NCBI GenBank assembly: GCA_015068845.1 | Contig: SVJR01000012.1 | Span: forward strand, 1 to 39,920 | Direction of reading: 5' to 3' | Source of the DNA: Oscillospiraceae bacterium | GTDB lineage: Bacteria > Bacillota > Clostridia > Monoglobales > Monoglobaceae | Length of the DNA: 39,920 nucleotides | Shown here: one piece after another, positions 31,034 to 39,368 of the stretch | Layout: every line of letters starts with the position of its first letter | Position numbering within the stretch: position 1 is the first letter of the stretch | Program-made: the position numbers and the translations under genes | The notes under the pieces: generated by a model | What the model was told of the DNA's origin: nothing | Seen by the model: the letters and a program-made list of their open reading frames with translations, nothing else | The model's database searches: none

Positions 31034-31729
31034 TTGGAAAAGAAAGTTTTAGTAGTTGATGATGAAAGACCCATAGTTGAGATACTGAAGATAAACCTTC
31101 AGCGTGAGGGCTATGTGGTGTTTGAGGCGTACGACGGCGAGGAAGCGGTAAGCAAGGCAATGACGGTGGAGCCGGATTTGATTTTGCTTGATGTTATGCT
31201 TCCCAAGCTGGACGGCTTTTCGGTATGCAAAAAAATCCGCGAAAAGTCGTCGGTTCCCATCCTTATGCTGACAGCAAGGGAGGAGGAGCTTGACAAGGTG
31301 TTGGGCCTTGAACTCGGTGCTGATGACTATATAACAAAGCCCTTCAGTGTTCGTGAGCTTATGGCAAGGGTAAAGGCGAATATGCGCCGCAACCAGACCG
31401 TGTTCGAGGATAAGACCGAGACACCGGCTGAAAAGCTTGAAATCAGCGGATTTTTGCTTGACTTCAATCGTTACGAGCTGTATAAAAACGGCAAGCTGAT
31501 TGACCTCACAATCAGAGAGTTTGATCTTATAAAATTCTTGGCAAGCCAGCCCAACAAGGTTTTCTCAAGACAGAGCCTACTCGAAAGCGTGTGGGACTAT
31601 GAATATTACGGTGATGTACGAACTGTCGATGTTACCGTGCGCCGTCTGCGCGAGAAGGTGGAGGATGACCCCTCCGAACCCAAGGTTATTATGACCAAGC
31701 GCGGCGTCGGATATTACTTCCAGCCGTAA
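31034..31729 (+). CDS. OmpR/PhoB-type response regulator (WalR-like), no kinase beside it
   Basis: 231 residues from TTG 31034 (GGAGGTG six bases upstream). Receiver domain 1-120: acidic pocket VVDDE, phospho-acceptor Asp53 in LILLDVMLPKLDG, Thr in MLTAREE, and Lys in YITKPFSV. Winged-helix DNA-binding domain 135-231: LTIREFDLIKFLASQPNKVF and TVDVTVRRLREKVEDD. Closest in character to WalR/YycF and PhoP. Its neighbours are the M23 peptidase before and rlmH after; no histidine kinase gene follows, so its kinase must lie elsewhere. The name WalR is inference from sequence flavour and the box at 29384. Confidence 0.88.
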   Translation: MEKKVLVVDDERPIVEILKINLQREGYVVFEAYDGEEAVSKAMTVEPDLILLDVMLPKLDGFSVCKKIREKSSVPILMLTAREEELDKVLGLELGADDYITKPFSVRELMARVKANMRRNQTVFEDKTETPAEKLEISGFLLDFNRYELYKNGKLIDLTIREFDLIKFLASQPNKVFSRQSLLESVWDYEYYGDVRTVDVTVRRLREKVEDDPSEPKVIMTKRGVGYYFQP

Positions 31730-32211
31730 TGCTTAGCGTCACATTAATTACGGTGGGCAAGCTCAAGGAAAAGTTTTATGTATCGGCATTAGAGGAGTAC
31801 GCAAAAAGACTCTCGGCATATTGCCGGTTTGAGGTTATTGAGGTAAAGGACGAAAAAACTCCCGAAAACCCCACCGAGACCGAAAAGGCGGTGGTTTTAG
31901 ACTGCGAGGCGGAGCGAATAATCGCCAAAATTTCCAAAGGTGCAAAGGTGATAACCCTATGCGTTGAGGGCAAGCAGATGCCGTCTGAAAAATTTGCGGA
32001 ATTAATATCTAAAAGCACGGTAGAGGGTACAAGCAAGCTTGTGTTCATTATCGGCGGTTCAATGGGACTTTCTGAAAAGGTGAAAAGCCTTTCGTCTGTG
32101 AGACTCAGCTTTTCCGAAATGACCTTTCCGCATATGCTTATGCGTGTAATCCTTGCCGAGCAGATTTACCGGGCATTTACCATTATAGAGGGGAAAACCT
32201 ACCATAAGTAG
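31729..32211 (+). CDS. rlmH: RlmH, 23S rRNA pseudouridine-1915 N3-methyltransferase
   Basis: 160 residues, the normal length of this SPOUT enzyme. It methylates pseudouridine 1915 in helix 69 of 23S rRNA using S-adenosylmethionine. Marks are the N-terminus TLITVGKLKEKFY, the knot motifs VFIIGGSMGLSE and LSFSEMTFPHMLMRVILAEQ, and the C-terminal IIEGKTYHK. Its ATG overlaps the stop of the response regulator (TAATG), so the two are co-translated. In many Firmicutes rlmH lies near the walRK-htrA cluster, which fits this context. Confidence 0.96.
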   Translation: MLSVTLITVGKLKEKFYVSALEEYAKRLSAYCRFEVIEVKDEKTPENPTETEKAVVLDCEAERIIAKISKGAKVITLCVEGKQMPSEKFAELISKSTVEGTSKLVFIIGGSMGLSEKVKSLSSVRLSFSEMTFPHMLMRVILAEQIYRAFTIIEGKTYHK

Positions 32212-32251
32212 TAGGGACATTGATAAAATGCACAGAATGGGTAAGCTTTAT

Positions 32252-32285
32252 AAAAAAACGGAAACGAATTCGTTTCCGTTTTTTT
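32252..32285. terminator. Bidirectional terminator after rlmH
   Basis: A perfect palindrome, ACGGAAACGAATTCGTTTCCGT, flanked by A7 and T7, serving rlmH on the plus strand and the converging PH-domain gene on the minus strand. Confidence 0.92.
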
Positions 32286-32637
32286 ATTTGATATATTCAT
32301 CAAGCAATTTTTTAAAGGAAAAGGCATCAGATTGAATATCTGTTGAGAAAAATAAAGTAAGTTCCGGCAAAGTTAATTCAATTGTATATGATTTTAATTT
32401 ATTCGAATCTAAAAAAGTAAATCTTTGTATTGTACGATATGGAACATATTCTATTTCTAATTTATTAGAAATGCTTGTGAGTTTCGTAAATATAATACGC
32501 TTGTTTGTAAAAACGGCGCAAATATCTATGCTTTTAAATGATTTCAAAATCATTTCTTCCGTGCAAAGATATGTCTTCGGAAAAGTTATAGATGATTCTT
32601 TAATTTCAAAGAAAGTGGATTTAACCAGACCTATCAT
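32284..32637 (-). CDS. Bacterial PH-domain-like protein
   Basis: 117 residues from ATG 32637 (GGAGG six bases upstream). The pattern is that of the bacterial PH/GRAM domain: strands CAVFTNKRIIFTKLTS and EYVPYRTIQRFTFLD, then YTIELTLPELTLFFS and a closing helix FSFKKLLDEYIK. Function unknown. The gene is markedly AT-rich compared with its neighbours and is divergent from an HTH regulator. The two may form an accessory pair. It is probably cytoplasmic; no signal or membrane segment if the start is right. Confidence 0.75.
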   Translation of the reverse strand: MIGLVKSTFFEIKESSITFPKTYLCTEEMILKSFKSIDICAVFTNKRIIFTKLTSISNKLEIEYVPYRTIQRFTFLDSNKLKSYTIELTLPELTLFFSTDIQSDAFSFKKLLDEYIK

Positions 32638-32697
32638 AAATTTCCTCCATAGAATTTTAATAATAAATATAATAACACAATTATTTTTGAAAGCCAA

Positions 32698-32750
32698 CTC
32701 AAAAGAGGTAATTATTTCACCTCAAAAGCGGTAAACTGTTTTTGAGGTGA
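32698..32750. promoter_or_regulatory. Repeated CTCAAAA sites between the PH-domain and HTH genes
   Basis: CTCAAAAGAGGTAA (32698-32711) and CTCAAAAGCGGTAA (32721-32734) are direct repeats 23 bases apart. A perfect inverted copy, TCACCTCAAAA (32717-32727) with TTTTGAGGTGA (32740-32750), adds a third site. The right arm contains the SD of the HTH gene. They may be regulator operators, or an RNA hairpin masking the ribosome site. Confidence 0.65.
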
Positions 32751-32755
32751 GCAAT

Positions 32756-32998
32756 ATGAATATTGGTGAAGCTGTTAAATTGAGAATTATTGAGCTGTGC
32801 AAACAGAAAGGAATTACTGTGAATAAATTAGCTACCATAAGTGGTGTAACACAATCTACGCTCAGTAATATTACAAGCGGAAGAAATAACAGTACCACAA
32901 TATCTACAATAAAAAAATTATGTGATGGGTTAGATATAACGGTAGAAGAGTTTTTTTGCTCTAGTTTATTTAAAAACCTTGAGCAAGAGATAAAATAA
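32756..32998 (+). CDS. Small XRE-family HTH regulator
   Basis: 80 residues. A single XRE helix-turn-helix fills residues 5-62 (ITVNKLATISGVTQSTLSNI, then TISTIKKLCDGLDITVEEFF). The start at ATG 32756 follows GAGGTGAGC. It is AT-rich like the divergent PH-domain gene. The repeated CTCAAAA motifs lie in its own upstream region, so autoregulation and control of the divergent gene are plausible. No partner toxin is recognised. Confidence 0.85.
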   Translation: MNIGEAVKLRIIELCKQKGITVNKLATISGVTQSTLSNITSGRNNSTTISTIKKLCDGLDITVEEFFCSSLFKNLEQEIK

Positions 32999-33001
32999 AT
33001 A

Positions 33002-33015
33002 TGTAAATATTTACA
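33002..33015. repeat. Perfect 14-bp palindrome after the HTH gene
   Basis: TGTAAATATTTACA directly follows the HTH stop codon. It is an operator-like or weak terminator-like palindrome; no role assigned. Confidence 0.4.
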
Positions 33016-33026
33016 GAGACACCGAA

Positions 33027-33099
33027 TGTCATTCTGAGCGTTAGCGAAGAATTTTAAAACGCAGGATTCTTCGTCGCAAAAATGCTCCTCAGAATGACA
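33027..33099. repeat. Complete inverted-repeat copy of the ATTCTTCG/CTCAGAATGACA element
   Basis: TGTCATTCTGAG (33027-33038) and CTCAGAATGACA (33088-33099) are perfect outer arms. Inside, GCGAAGAAT and ATTCTTCG pair again. Other copies in the window (161, 1836, 6531) carry only one half. This looks like the full unit, about 73 bp, similar to a MITE or REPIN. Confidence 0.85.
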
Positions 33100-33108
33100 A
33101 TATAGACG

Positions 33109-33137
33109 AAAACGGAGTAGTGCTGCTACTCCGTTTT
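33109..33137. terminator. Terminator after the dipeptidase gene
   Basis: AAAACGGAGTAG-TGCTG-CTACTCCGTTTT, seven bases from the dipeptidase stop. It can serve the minus-strand dipeptidase operon and rightward read-through from the HTH gene. Confidence 0.8.
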
Positions 33138-33143
33138 AATATT

Positions 33144-34574
33144 TTATTTATTAATCTCTTCGTCCATTGCGATGATATAATGGGTAATGACTCTTACTGC
33201 TGCAAAAAAACTTTCAAGGTCAATCATCTCGTCGCGCTGATGTGCGCCGCCGTGACCTGCCGGCATTTTCAGCTGTGGCTCAGGACGGTTTGCGGTTTCG
33301 GTAAAGGTTCCCACCGAGAACGCATTTTTTATCTTCCGCGCATAAGTTCCGCCGCCAAGCTTGATACTCTTTTTCGCAATTCCGGTAACTTCACGGTAGA
33401 TGTCCTCGAAAATTTCGGGAATTTTACTGTCGGCATCAATCGAAAACCCTTTAAGGTTGCTGTCAACCTCAACACTCCAACCCAAATCCGCAAATGCGTC
33501 AATTGCCGATTTTTCAAGTTCGGTATGGTCAAGAGCACTGCTGTAACGCATATCAAATGAAAGCTCGATTGAGCCGTTTTTAAGGCATATCATACCATTA
33601 ACAAAGGTCAGCTTGCCGAACAGCTCGTCGCAATGGTCAAGACCCATTGTTGTGCCAAAGGGACAGCCAAGGATATGCTTTGCCTGCGCCATAATTTTGC
33701 GGTCGGTGTCTGAAAGAGCAGTGGCATCCGCCAAAAGCTCTGCCAGCAGATATGCGGCATTGACTGAGCCCTCAGGCTCGCAGGCGTGCTTTGCAATACC
33801 GGTTGCACAAAGTGTAATTTTGTCGGCATCGCAGTCAACGGTGATTTTATCTGTCGCCTTTTGTGAAAGCTCTGCCTCAAGCTCGGGTGAATATTTAAGG
33901 GTTACGGTCGCCTTGTCAAGCACAATGTTGAATGCCTCGCCCCCGCAAAAATCAAGAATATCGCAGGTGGTGTCACCCGAATATGCCCAGAAGTGGCAGA
34001 TGCCCTTTTCACCGGTACTACAAGGGAATTCCGCATCGGGCACGAGTGAAATTTCGGGCATCGGCTGTTCGCTGACAAATGCCTCAATGTCCTTCATTCC
34101 GGTCTCTTCGTTAGAGCCGATAAACAGCTGCAGCTTTGATTTGAGAGGAATATTAAATTTACGGATAATCTCCATTGCGCAAAGTGCCGCCATAATACCC
34201 GACTTGTTGTCCTCAACACCTCTGCCTATTAATGCACCGTCTTTTATAACCGGCTCGAACGGCTTGGTGTAAAGCCAGCCCTCGCCAACCGGAACAACAT
34301 CGCTGTGCGAGAAAATGCCGATTGTCTTGTCTCCGTTGCCGAAATTAACCAGCGCATAACCGCTATCCTTGTGGATTTCGGTATTAAAGCCGCGGCTTTT
34401 GAATATGCCGGCACATTTTTCCAAAGCCTCGGCACAAGCCTTGCCAAAGGGTGCGCCGTCTTCGGGCTCGCCTAAGATTGCAGGGGTTTTTGCAATTTCA
34501 ATCCAAGTCTCTATAAGGCTGTCCTTGTTATCGTTTATCCATTCTTTTATCTGATTGTCATAGGTTAAATTCAT
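33144..34574 (-). CDS. Sapep-family manganese dipeptidase (PepV-like, M20)
   Basis: 476 residues, standard for the family. Metal-ligand motifs are GIFSHSDVVPVG (His/Asp), GRGVEDNKSG (Asp), GSNEETGMKD (catalytic Glu pair), LVPDAEFP and GGGTYARK with the C-terminal HGGAHQRDE His. These are the marks of PepV/Sapep dipeptidases, which hydrolyse dipeptides in the cytoplasm. The start lies five bases after the stop of the LtaS-type gene, so both are in one transcript with coupled translation. All catalytic residues are present. Confidence 0.94.
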   Translation of the reverse strand: MNLTYDNQIKEWINDNKDSLIETWIEIAKTPAILGEPEDGAPFGKACAEALEKCAGIFKSRGFNTEIHKDSGYALVNFGNGDKTIGIFSHSDVVPVGEGWLYTKPFEPVIKDGALIGRGVEDNKSGIMAALCAMEIIRKFNIPLKSKLQLFIGSNEETGMKDIEAFVSEQPMPEISLVPDAEFPCSTGEKGICHFWAYSGDTTCDILDFCGGEAFNIVLDKATVTLKYSPELEAELSQKATDKITVDCDADKITLCATGIAKHACEPEGSVNAAYLLAELLADATALSDTDRKIMAQAKHILGCPFGTTMGLDHCDELFGKLTFVNGMICLKNGSIELSFDMRYSSALDHTELEKSAIDAFADLGWSVEVDSNLKGFSIDADSKIPEIFEDIYREVTGIAKKSIKLGGGTYARKIKNAFSVGTFTETANRPEPQLKMPAGHGGAHQRDEMIDLESFFAAVRVITHYIIAMDEEINK

Positions 34575-34579
34575 TTTTT

Positions 34580-36382
34580 TCAGTCCTTTTTTGGTTCAAA
34601 AATAGAGTTTATACGCTTGTCTTTATTTGCAACATTATTATATACCATATCAAAATAAATATCAATGTCGTGTTTATAGTCTGTGCTGTCGGTGTAGTTA
34701 AACACCTCGCCGTCGGTTGTTTTGTAAAGATTAAATGCCGTAATAACCGGTGTTTTCTCCGCCATATTCAGTATGTGTCTGTAATAAGGCGAAAGCGGCA
34801 CGCCTGCAAGCTCCAAAGCAGTTGGCACAAGCACGGGCATTGAAAGCTCGGCAGGGGTGTTTGCTGGTATATTAAAGTTCGACCAGATAACATACGGCGT
34901 GGAACGCAAATTAAATGTCACTTCAAGCTGAGACGAATCAACCAGAGCCGTCGCAAACGAAGGCGCATGGTCGCCCACCATACAGATTACAACATCGCGT
35001 TCGTGGTTTTTAAAGTATTTGGTCAGATGTTCAAATGCCCGGTCAGATTCCCGGATACAGCTCATAAATTCGTTGATATCGTCGGTGTAATCCCCAAAGT
35101 CGGTCAGGGAATGTACGGTGTCTGCTGCCTCCGGATTGATGTCCCAGTTGCCGTGGTTCTGGATTGTCAGCATATACATCAGCCGCGGCGAATCGCCCAT
35201 ATTTTCATAGTCCTCAAGCATTTTGCCGTAAACAAATTCGTCGGTGGCGTAAGGACGGTCTCCGTAACGGCCCTTTTCACCAAAGTCGGCGTCAAAAAGG
35301 ACGCTGTCAAAGCCAAGCTTGGGGTAAACAATTCCCCTTTCGTAGTTAAGGGATTCAGCGCAATGCGCCCCCCACGAGGTATAACCCAAACCCTCAAGAT
35401 AGCTGACAACGCTGTTTGCATCGTCAAAGTTGAGGTAATTAAAGGGGGTAATTGCCGGCATAAGCTGAAGTGAGTTGGAGGTCAAAAGCTCGTATTCGCT
35501 TTTGTTTGTACCACCACCGGTTCCTGCAACAACAGCACGACCCGAGGTTTTGATGCTGTCAATGAACGGCATAATCGGAGCATCTGTTTCAATGTTGACC
35601 AAATCACGCATATCGTAAAAGGTCTCGTTGAGGATAAGAATTATATCCGGGGTGCGTGTTTCTGTATCGGGAGCGTCGACGGTGCTTGCAAGTGTGCGCA
35701 AATTTTCTTCTGAGTAGTTTTCGGGCTTGTTTATCATATTTACCGAGTTCTGAAATACTTCGATGGAGCTTGCGGCATAGCCGTACTTGTAGTACGAATC
35801 CTCCCACGACCACACAAAGGTATTGCGGGGTTTAATGGGATTTTCGGAAAAATAAACCGAGTGTAAGAACAGCCCGCCAAAGGTAACAAGGCAAAGGGTG
35901 GCGATTGCAGATTTTTTGAATGACCGCTTTAAGGTCTTTTCGCGCTTGTAAAGCTGCACGCAAACCGCAATATTCAGGGCAAAAAACAGAATAATTCCAA
36001 GCACAAACAGGTTAAGGGGGAAGCTGTAGCTATCCAGTACCGAAAGTGCGGTTGTGGCATTGTGTATGTCCTGAGTGGAAATGGGTGAGTTGCGGTAGAC
36101 AAGGGTGTAGTAGTTGGCAATGCTGAGTGCAGTCAGCGGAACACTGACTACAATCGACGAAATCCACCATCTGCGGACAAATATGAACACCGCCGAAATA
36201 ACCACAAACACGGTAAAGATATTGACAAAGGTGTAGAATATCCCGTTGAGCAACGGATTCTTATTGCCCAGCTCCAGACAGTAGTATATAAGGGTCGCAC
36301 TCAAAAGTGCATAAAGCAATGTTATGCATCCGTTTTTGTGCGAGATAAAAAAGTTTTTAGCATTATTAATTATATTATTCAC
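34580..36382 (-). CDS. LtaS-type phosphoglycerol transferase (sulfatase family)
   Basis: 600 residues from GTG 36382. Five membrane helices lie in the first 210 residues; an extracellular sulfatase-type domain follows. Signs of the active site are IILILNETFYDMRD, the nucleophile Thr in GTGGGTNKSEYELLTS, and MVGDHAPSF for metal binding. LtaS enzymes polymerise or transfer glycerol phosphate onto glycolipid or glycans on the outer face. The exact acceptor is unknown. GTG 36382 is preferred because AGGTGA is five bases upstream and a -10-like TATACT (36406-36401) falls inside the longer frame; ATG 36430 would be the alternative. Confidence 0.88.
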   Translation of the reverse strand: MNNIINNAKNFFISHKNGCITLLYALLSATLIYYCLELGNKNPLLNGIFYTFVNIFTVFVVISAVFIFVRRWWISSIVVSVPLTALSIANYYTLVYRNSPISTQDIHNATTALSVLDSYSFPLNLFVLGIILFFALNIAVCVQLYKREKTLKRSFKKSAIATLCLVTFGGLFLHSVYFSENPIKPRNTFVWSWEDSYYKYGYAASSIEVFQNSVNMINKPENYSEENLRTLASTVDAPDTETRTPDIILILNETFYDMRDLVNIETDAPIMPFIDSIKTSGRAVVAGTGGGTNKSEYELLTSNSLQLMPAITPFNYLNFDDANSVVSYLEGLGYTSWGAHCAESLNYERGIVYPKLGFDSVLFDADFGEKGRYGDRPYATDEFVYGKMLEDYENMGDSPRLMYMLTIQNHGNWDINPEAADTVHSLTDFGDYTDDINEFMSCIRESDRAFEHLTKYFKNHERDVVICMVGDHAPSFATALVDSSQLEVTFNLRSTPYVIWSNFNIPANTPAELSMPVLVPTALELAGVPLSPYYRHILNMAEKTPVITAFNLYKTTDGEVFNYTDSTDYKHDIDIYFDMVYNNVANKDKRINSIFEPKKD

Positions 36383-36461
36383 ATTAATCACCTGAGATAA
36401 AGTATACCATATAAAAAACAAAAATGCCATAAGAAAATATAATATTTATTACAAATTTCTG

Positions 36462-36501
36462 CAAAAAAATACACATACAGCAAATGCCTTGCTGTATGTG
36501 T
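36462..36501 (-). terminator. htrA terminator
   Basis: Minus strand: ACACATACAGCAA-GGCAT-TTGCTGTATGTGT followed by an A/T tract (ATTTTTTTGC). Perfect 13-bp stem 15 bases after the htrA stop. It shields the LtaS-type gene downstream. Confidence 0.9.
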
Positions 36502-36515
36502 ATGAAAGTGTGAGG

Positions 36516-37835
36516 CTATTCGGGCCTTTCCTCTGTCAGCTTAACAGAAACCTTCTGGGTAAGTCCCGTCTGGTACTTGTAAACTTCAAGCTGCATAACT
36601 TCGCCGGGTTTATGGGAGTCCTTAATCTCGGTAAGGTCATCAAAGTTCTCAACCTTTTTGCCGTCAGCCTTGGTAATGATATCGCCCTGGTCAAGACCTG
36701 CAATTTCGGCGCCGCTGCCAACCTGAGTCGACATAACCTGAACACCGATGGGCCAGCCCTGGCGGCTTGCCATATCCCGGGTTACATCACGGGCGGAGAT
36801 ACCGAGGACAGGTCTGCCCTTAACATAGCCGTGATTGATAAGGTCTTCAATAATGGGTTTAGCCTCGGAAATAGGAATTGCAAATCCCATACCCTCAACA
36901 GAGGAGGATGCAATCTTGACCGAGTTGATACCTATAATCTGACCGTAGGCGTTAACCAATGCACCGCCTGAGTTACCCTCGTTGATTGCGGCATCGGTCT
37001 GGATAACGCTCATTGTACGGTTGTCAACTGTGATGGAGCGGTTAACTGCACTGATGATACCCTGGGTAACACTTCCGAAGAATTCCATACCAAGGGGGTT
37101 ACCGATTGCAATTGCGCGTTCACCAACCTGAATCTGTGATGAGTCGCCAAGCTCGGCAACGGTAAGGGTTTCCTTGGGACTGATTTTCAGTACGGCAAGG
37201 TCGGTTCTATCGTCTGCGCCGATAACCTTTGCCTCGTATTCCTCGCCGGTGTTGAGTGTAACCCTAACAGCAGATGCGCCGTCAATTACATGGTTGTTTG
37301 TAACAACATATCCGTCCGAGCTGATAATGATACCCGAACCTGTACCCTCGGATGTGGTCGAGGTGTTGAAAAAGCTTATTACATTATTGATGGTACTTGT
37401 AATACCTACAACCGCAGGACCAACCTTTTTTGATATTTCAACGGTTGAAAGCTCGTCGCCTAAATTTACAGTCTGCTGTGCAGAAGGCGTGCTTGTGATT
37501 GCGTTGAGATTTGCCATCACATTCGATTTACTCCCGGCACCAAGCCGTCCGCTGCCAACCGAGTAGCCTACGGCAAAAAGTCCGCCTAAAGCTGCCATAT
37601 TGACAATACTTGCTATAACGGCAATGGCAATATACTTTTTAAATCCGGTTTTCTTGGAGCCGCCTTTGAATGCACGGCGAATAGTACTGAGCTCGGTGCA
37701 GTTTTTCTCACGCTGAAAGTCGTCAGTGTTCCAGATGTGACTTGGCTCGCAAACCTCGTCAACGGTTTGTGATGCGGGGATTTCCGGAATTTCAGGAGTG
37801 GTATTAAGGTTGTTTTCGTTATAAAAATCATTCAT
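36516..37835 (-). CDS. htrA: HtrA/DegP-type serine protease
   Basis: 439 residues. Cytoplasmic N-terminus (1-65), one membrane helix (about 68-90), then a trypsin-like protease with the triad His in VTNNHVIDG, Asp in RTDLAVLKI and Ser in NEGNSGGALVN. One PDZ domain lies at about 340-430 (GAEIAGLDQGDIITKADGKK). It degrades misfolded proteins at the outer face of the membrane. It lies 98 bases after a two-component pair on the same strand; in Bacillus, HtrA is controlled by CssRS, so such a link is likely but not shown. GAAAGGAAG precedes the ATG. Confidence 0.95.
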   Translation of the reverse strand: MNDFYNENNLNTTPEIPEIPASQTVDEVCEPSHIWNTDDFQREKNCTELSTIRRAFKGGSKKTGFKKYIAIAVIASIVNMAALGGLFAVGYSVGSGRLGAGSKSNVMANLNAITSTPSAQQTVNLGDELSTVEISKKVGPAVVGITSTINNVISFFNTSTTSEGTGSGIIISSDGYVVTNNHVIDGASAVRVTLNTGEEYEAKVIGADDRTDLAVLKISPKETLTVAELGDSSQIQVGERAIAIGNPLGMEFFGSVTQGIISAVNRSITVDNRTMSVIQTDAAINEGNSGGALVNAYGQIIGINSVKIASSSVEGMGFAIPISEAKPIIEDLINHGYVKGRPVLGISARDVTRDMASRQGWPIGVQVMSTQVGSGAEIAGLDQGDIITKADGKKVENFDDLTEIKDSHKPGEVMQLEVYKYQTGLTQKVSVKLTEERPE

Positions 37836-37933
37836 AGAAAAAACTTCCTTTCTTGAAAAAATAACTCTTTTGTGATTTCAATATACCATACAATTGTTAA
37901 AAAAATATGAATAAACTTTAAAAATACAAAAAA

Positions 37934-39358
37934 CTAGTTCTTTGCCAAATCAAGCGAAAAGGTGAATTCTGCAAACTTGCCCTCTCGGCTGCTGACCGTG
38001 ATATCCTTGCCGTGACGGTTCAGAATATCCTTCACAATATAAAGGCCAATGCCGGTGCCGGTGCGGTTAAGTGAACGGGATTTGTCCGCCTTATAAAACC
38101 TTTCAAATATCAGTTTTTGCTCGTCCTCGGCAATTCCGCAGCCGGTGTTGTAAACCGAGATTACAGCCTCTTGCTGGCGGGTACCTACGGATATTCGGAT
38201 TTCGCCGTGATTTTCGGTGAACTTTATTGCGTTCTCCAAGAGGTTAGTCATAACCTGACGGATTGAGTTCATATCTGCCTTAACCTGACAGACTTCTTTT
38301 TCGAGCGAAATATTCACCCGTATTTCTTTTTCCTCAATCCGGCTTTCAAAACCGACAAGTGTGCGGCGGATAGTTTCATTAACATCAAAAACCGTAGGCT
38401 CAAAGGCACGACTGTCTGCCTGTAGCCTCGTGATGTTCAAAAACGAGGTTAAAAGAGATGAAAGCCGGGTAATTTCCTCTTTTACAATCACCAGGTAGTC
38501 GCGTTGACGCTCGGGAGGGATGGTATCGTCCAGTATTCCGTCAACAAAACCGCCAATGGTGGTCATCGGGGTGCGTAGCTCGTGCGACACATCCGAAATA
38601 AAATTGTTTCGGATACTGTCAGATTGTTCAAGGCTTTCCGCCATATCGTTGAAGGTATGGGTCAGTTCGTCAATTTCGATAATGCGACCGGTGTGTTTGC
38701 CAATATCAACCCTGCTCGAAAAATCACCCTGAGCAAACTTTTTTGCGGTTGAGACTATATTTTTTATGGGCCGTGAAAGTCTTCGTGAAAGGGCAAACGA
38801 CAAGCCGAACGAAACCAGAATTACCAGAAGCAGCGAAAACAGAATTATCCTGCCCAGATGTGACTGCATTCTGGTCATTTCGGGCGCGGCAGTGCTTATG
38901 AAGATGGCACCTAAAACTGCGTTTTTCGATGCGGAAACAATGGGGACCTGCAACGTGAACATTTCGCTTGAGTAGACACCGCCCAAAGTTCCCTTTTCGA
39001 TGTTCTCGCGGTTTTTAAAGACATCCTTGGTGTATTCGGGGTCAATGCGCCGTGCGTTTTTGTCGTAAATGCCTTCCGGTGCAGATGCAAGCAAAATATC
39101 GCCCTTGTGGTCGACTATCAGAATTCCTGCGCCGGTGCTGTGCGAAAAACCGTAAAGAAAGCTCTGAAGCTGCTCGGGCGCAGTTCCCGTTTCGATAAAC
39201 CCGGCAATTGTCTGGGCGTTTTTCTTGAGGTCGCCTACCTTTTCACGGTAGACGAACTGCGACATCATTATATACTGAACCACCGAAAGAAAAAGAACCC
39301 CTACAATAATTGTAACAATATTTAAGGAAAATATTTTGGAAAAAATACTCTTTTTCAT
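37934..39358 (-). CDS. Sensor histidine kinase with HAMP domain
   Basis: 474 residues from ATG 39358. Two membrane helices (about 11-33 and 175-197) enclose an extracellular sensor domain of about 140 residues. HAMP follows (about 198-250). The HisKA phospho-acceptor is in VSHELRTPMTTIGG and the HATPase in NLLENAIKFTE and RTGTGIGLYIVKDILN. The kinase starts ten bases after its response regulator. The order regulator-kinase-htrA suggests an envelope-stress circuit (CssRS/PhoPR-like). The signal cannot be read from sequence. Confidence 0.94.
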   Translation of the reverse strand: MKKSIFSKIFSLNIVTIIVGVLFLSVVQYIMMSQFVYREKVGDLKKNAQTIAGFIETGTAPEQLQSFLYGFSHSTGAGILIVDHKGDILLASAPEGIYDKNARRIDPEYTKDVFKNRENIEKGTLGGVYSSEMFTLQVPIVSASKNAVLGAIFISTAAPEMTRMQSHLGRIILFSLLLVILVSFGLSFALSRRLSRPIKNIVSTAKKFAQGDFSSRVDIGKHTGRIIEIDELTHTFNDMAESLEQSDSIRNNFISDVSHELRTPMTTIGGFVDGILDDTIPPERQRDYLVIVKEEITRLSSLLTSFLNITRLQADSRAFEPTVFDVNETIRRTLVGFESRIEEKEIRVNISLEKEVCQVKADMNSIRQVMTNLLENAIKFTENHGEIRISVGTRQQEAVISVYNTGCGIAEDEQKLIFERFYKADKSRSLNRTGTGIGLYIVKDILNRHGKDITVSSREGKFAEFTFSLDLAKN

Positions 39359-39368
39359 AATCTGAAAT

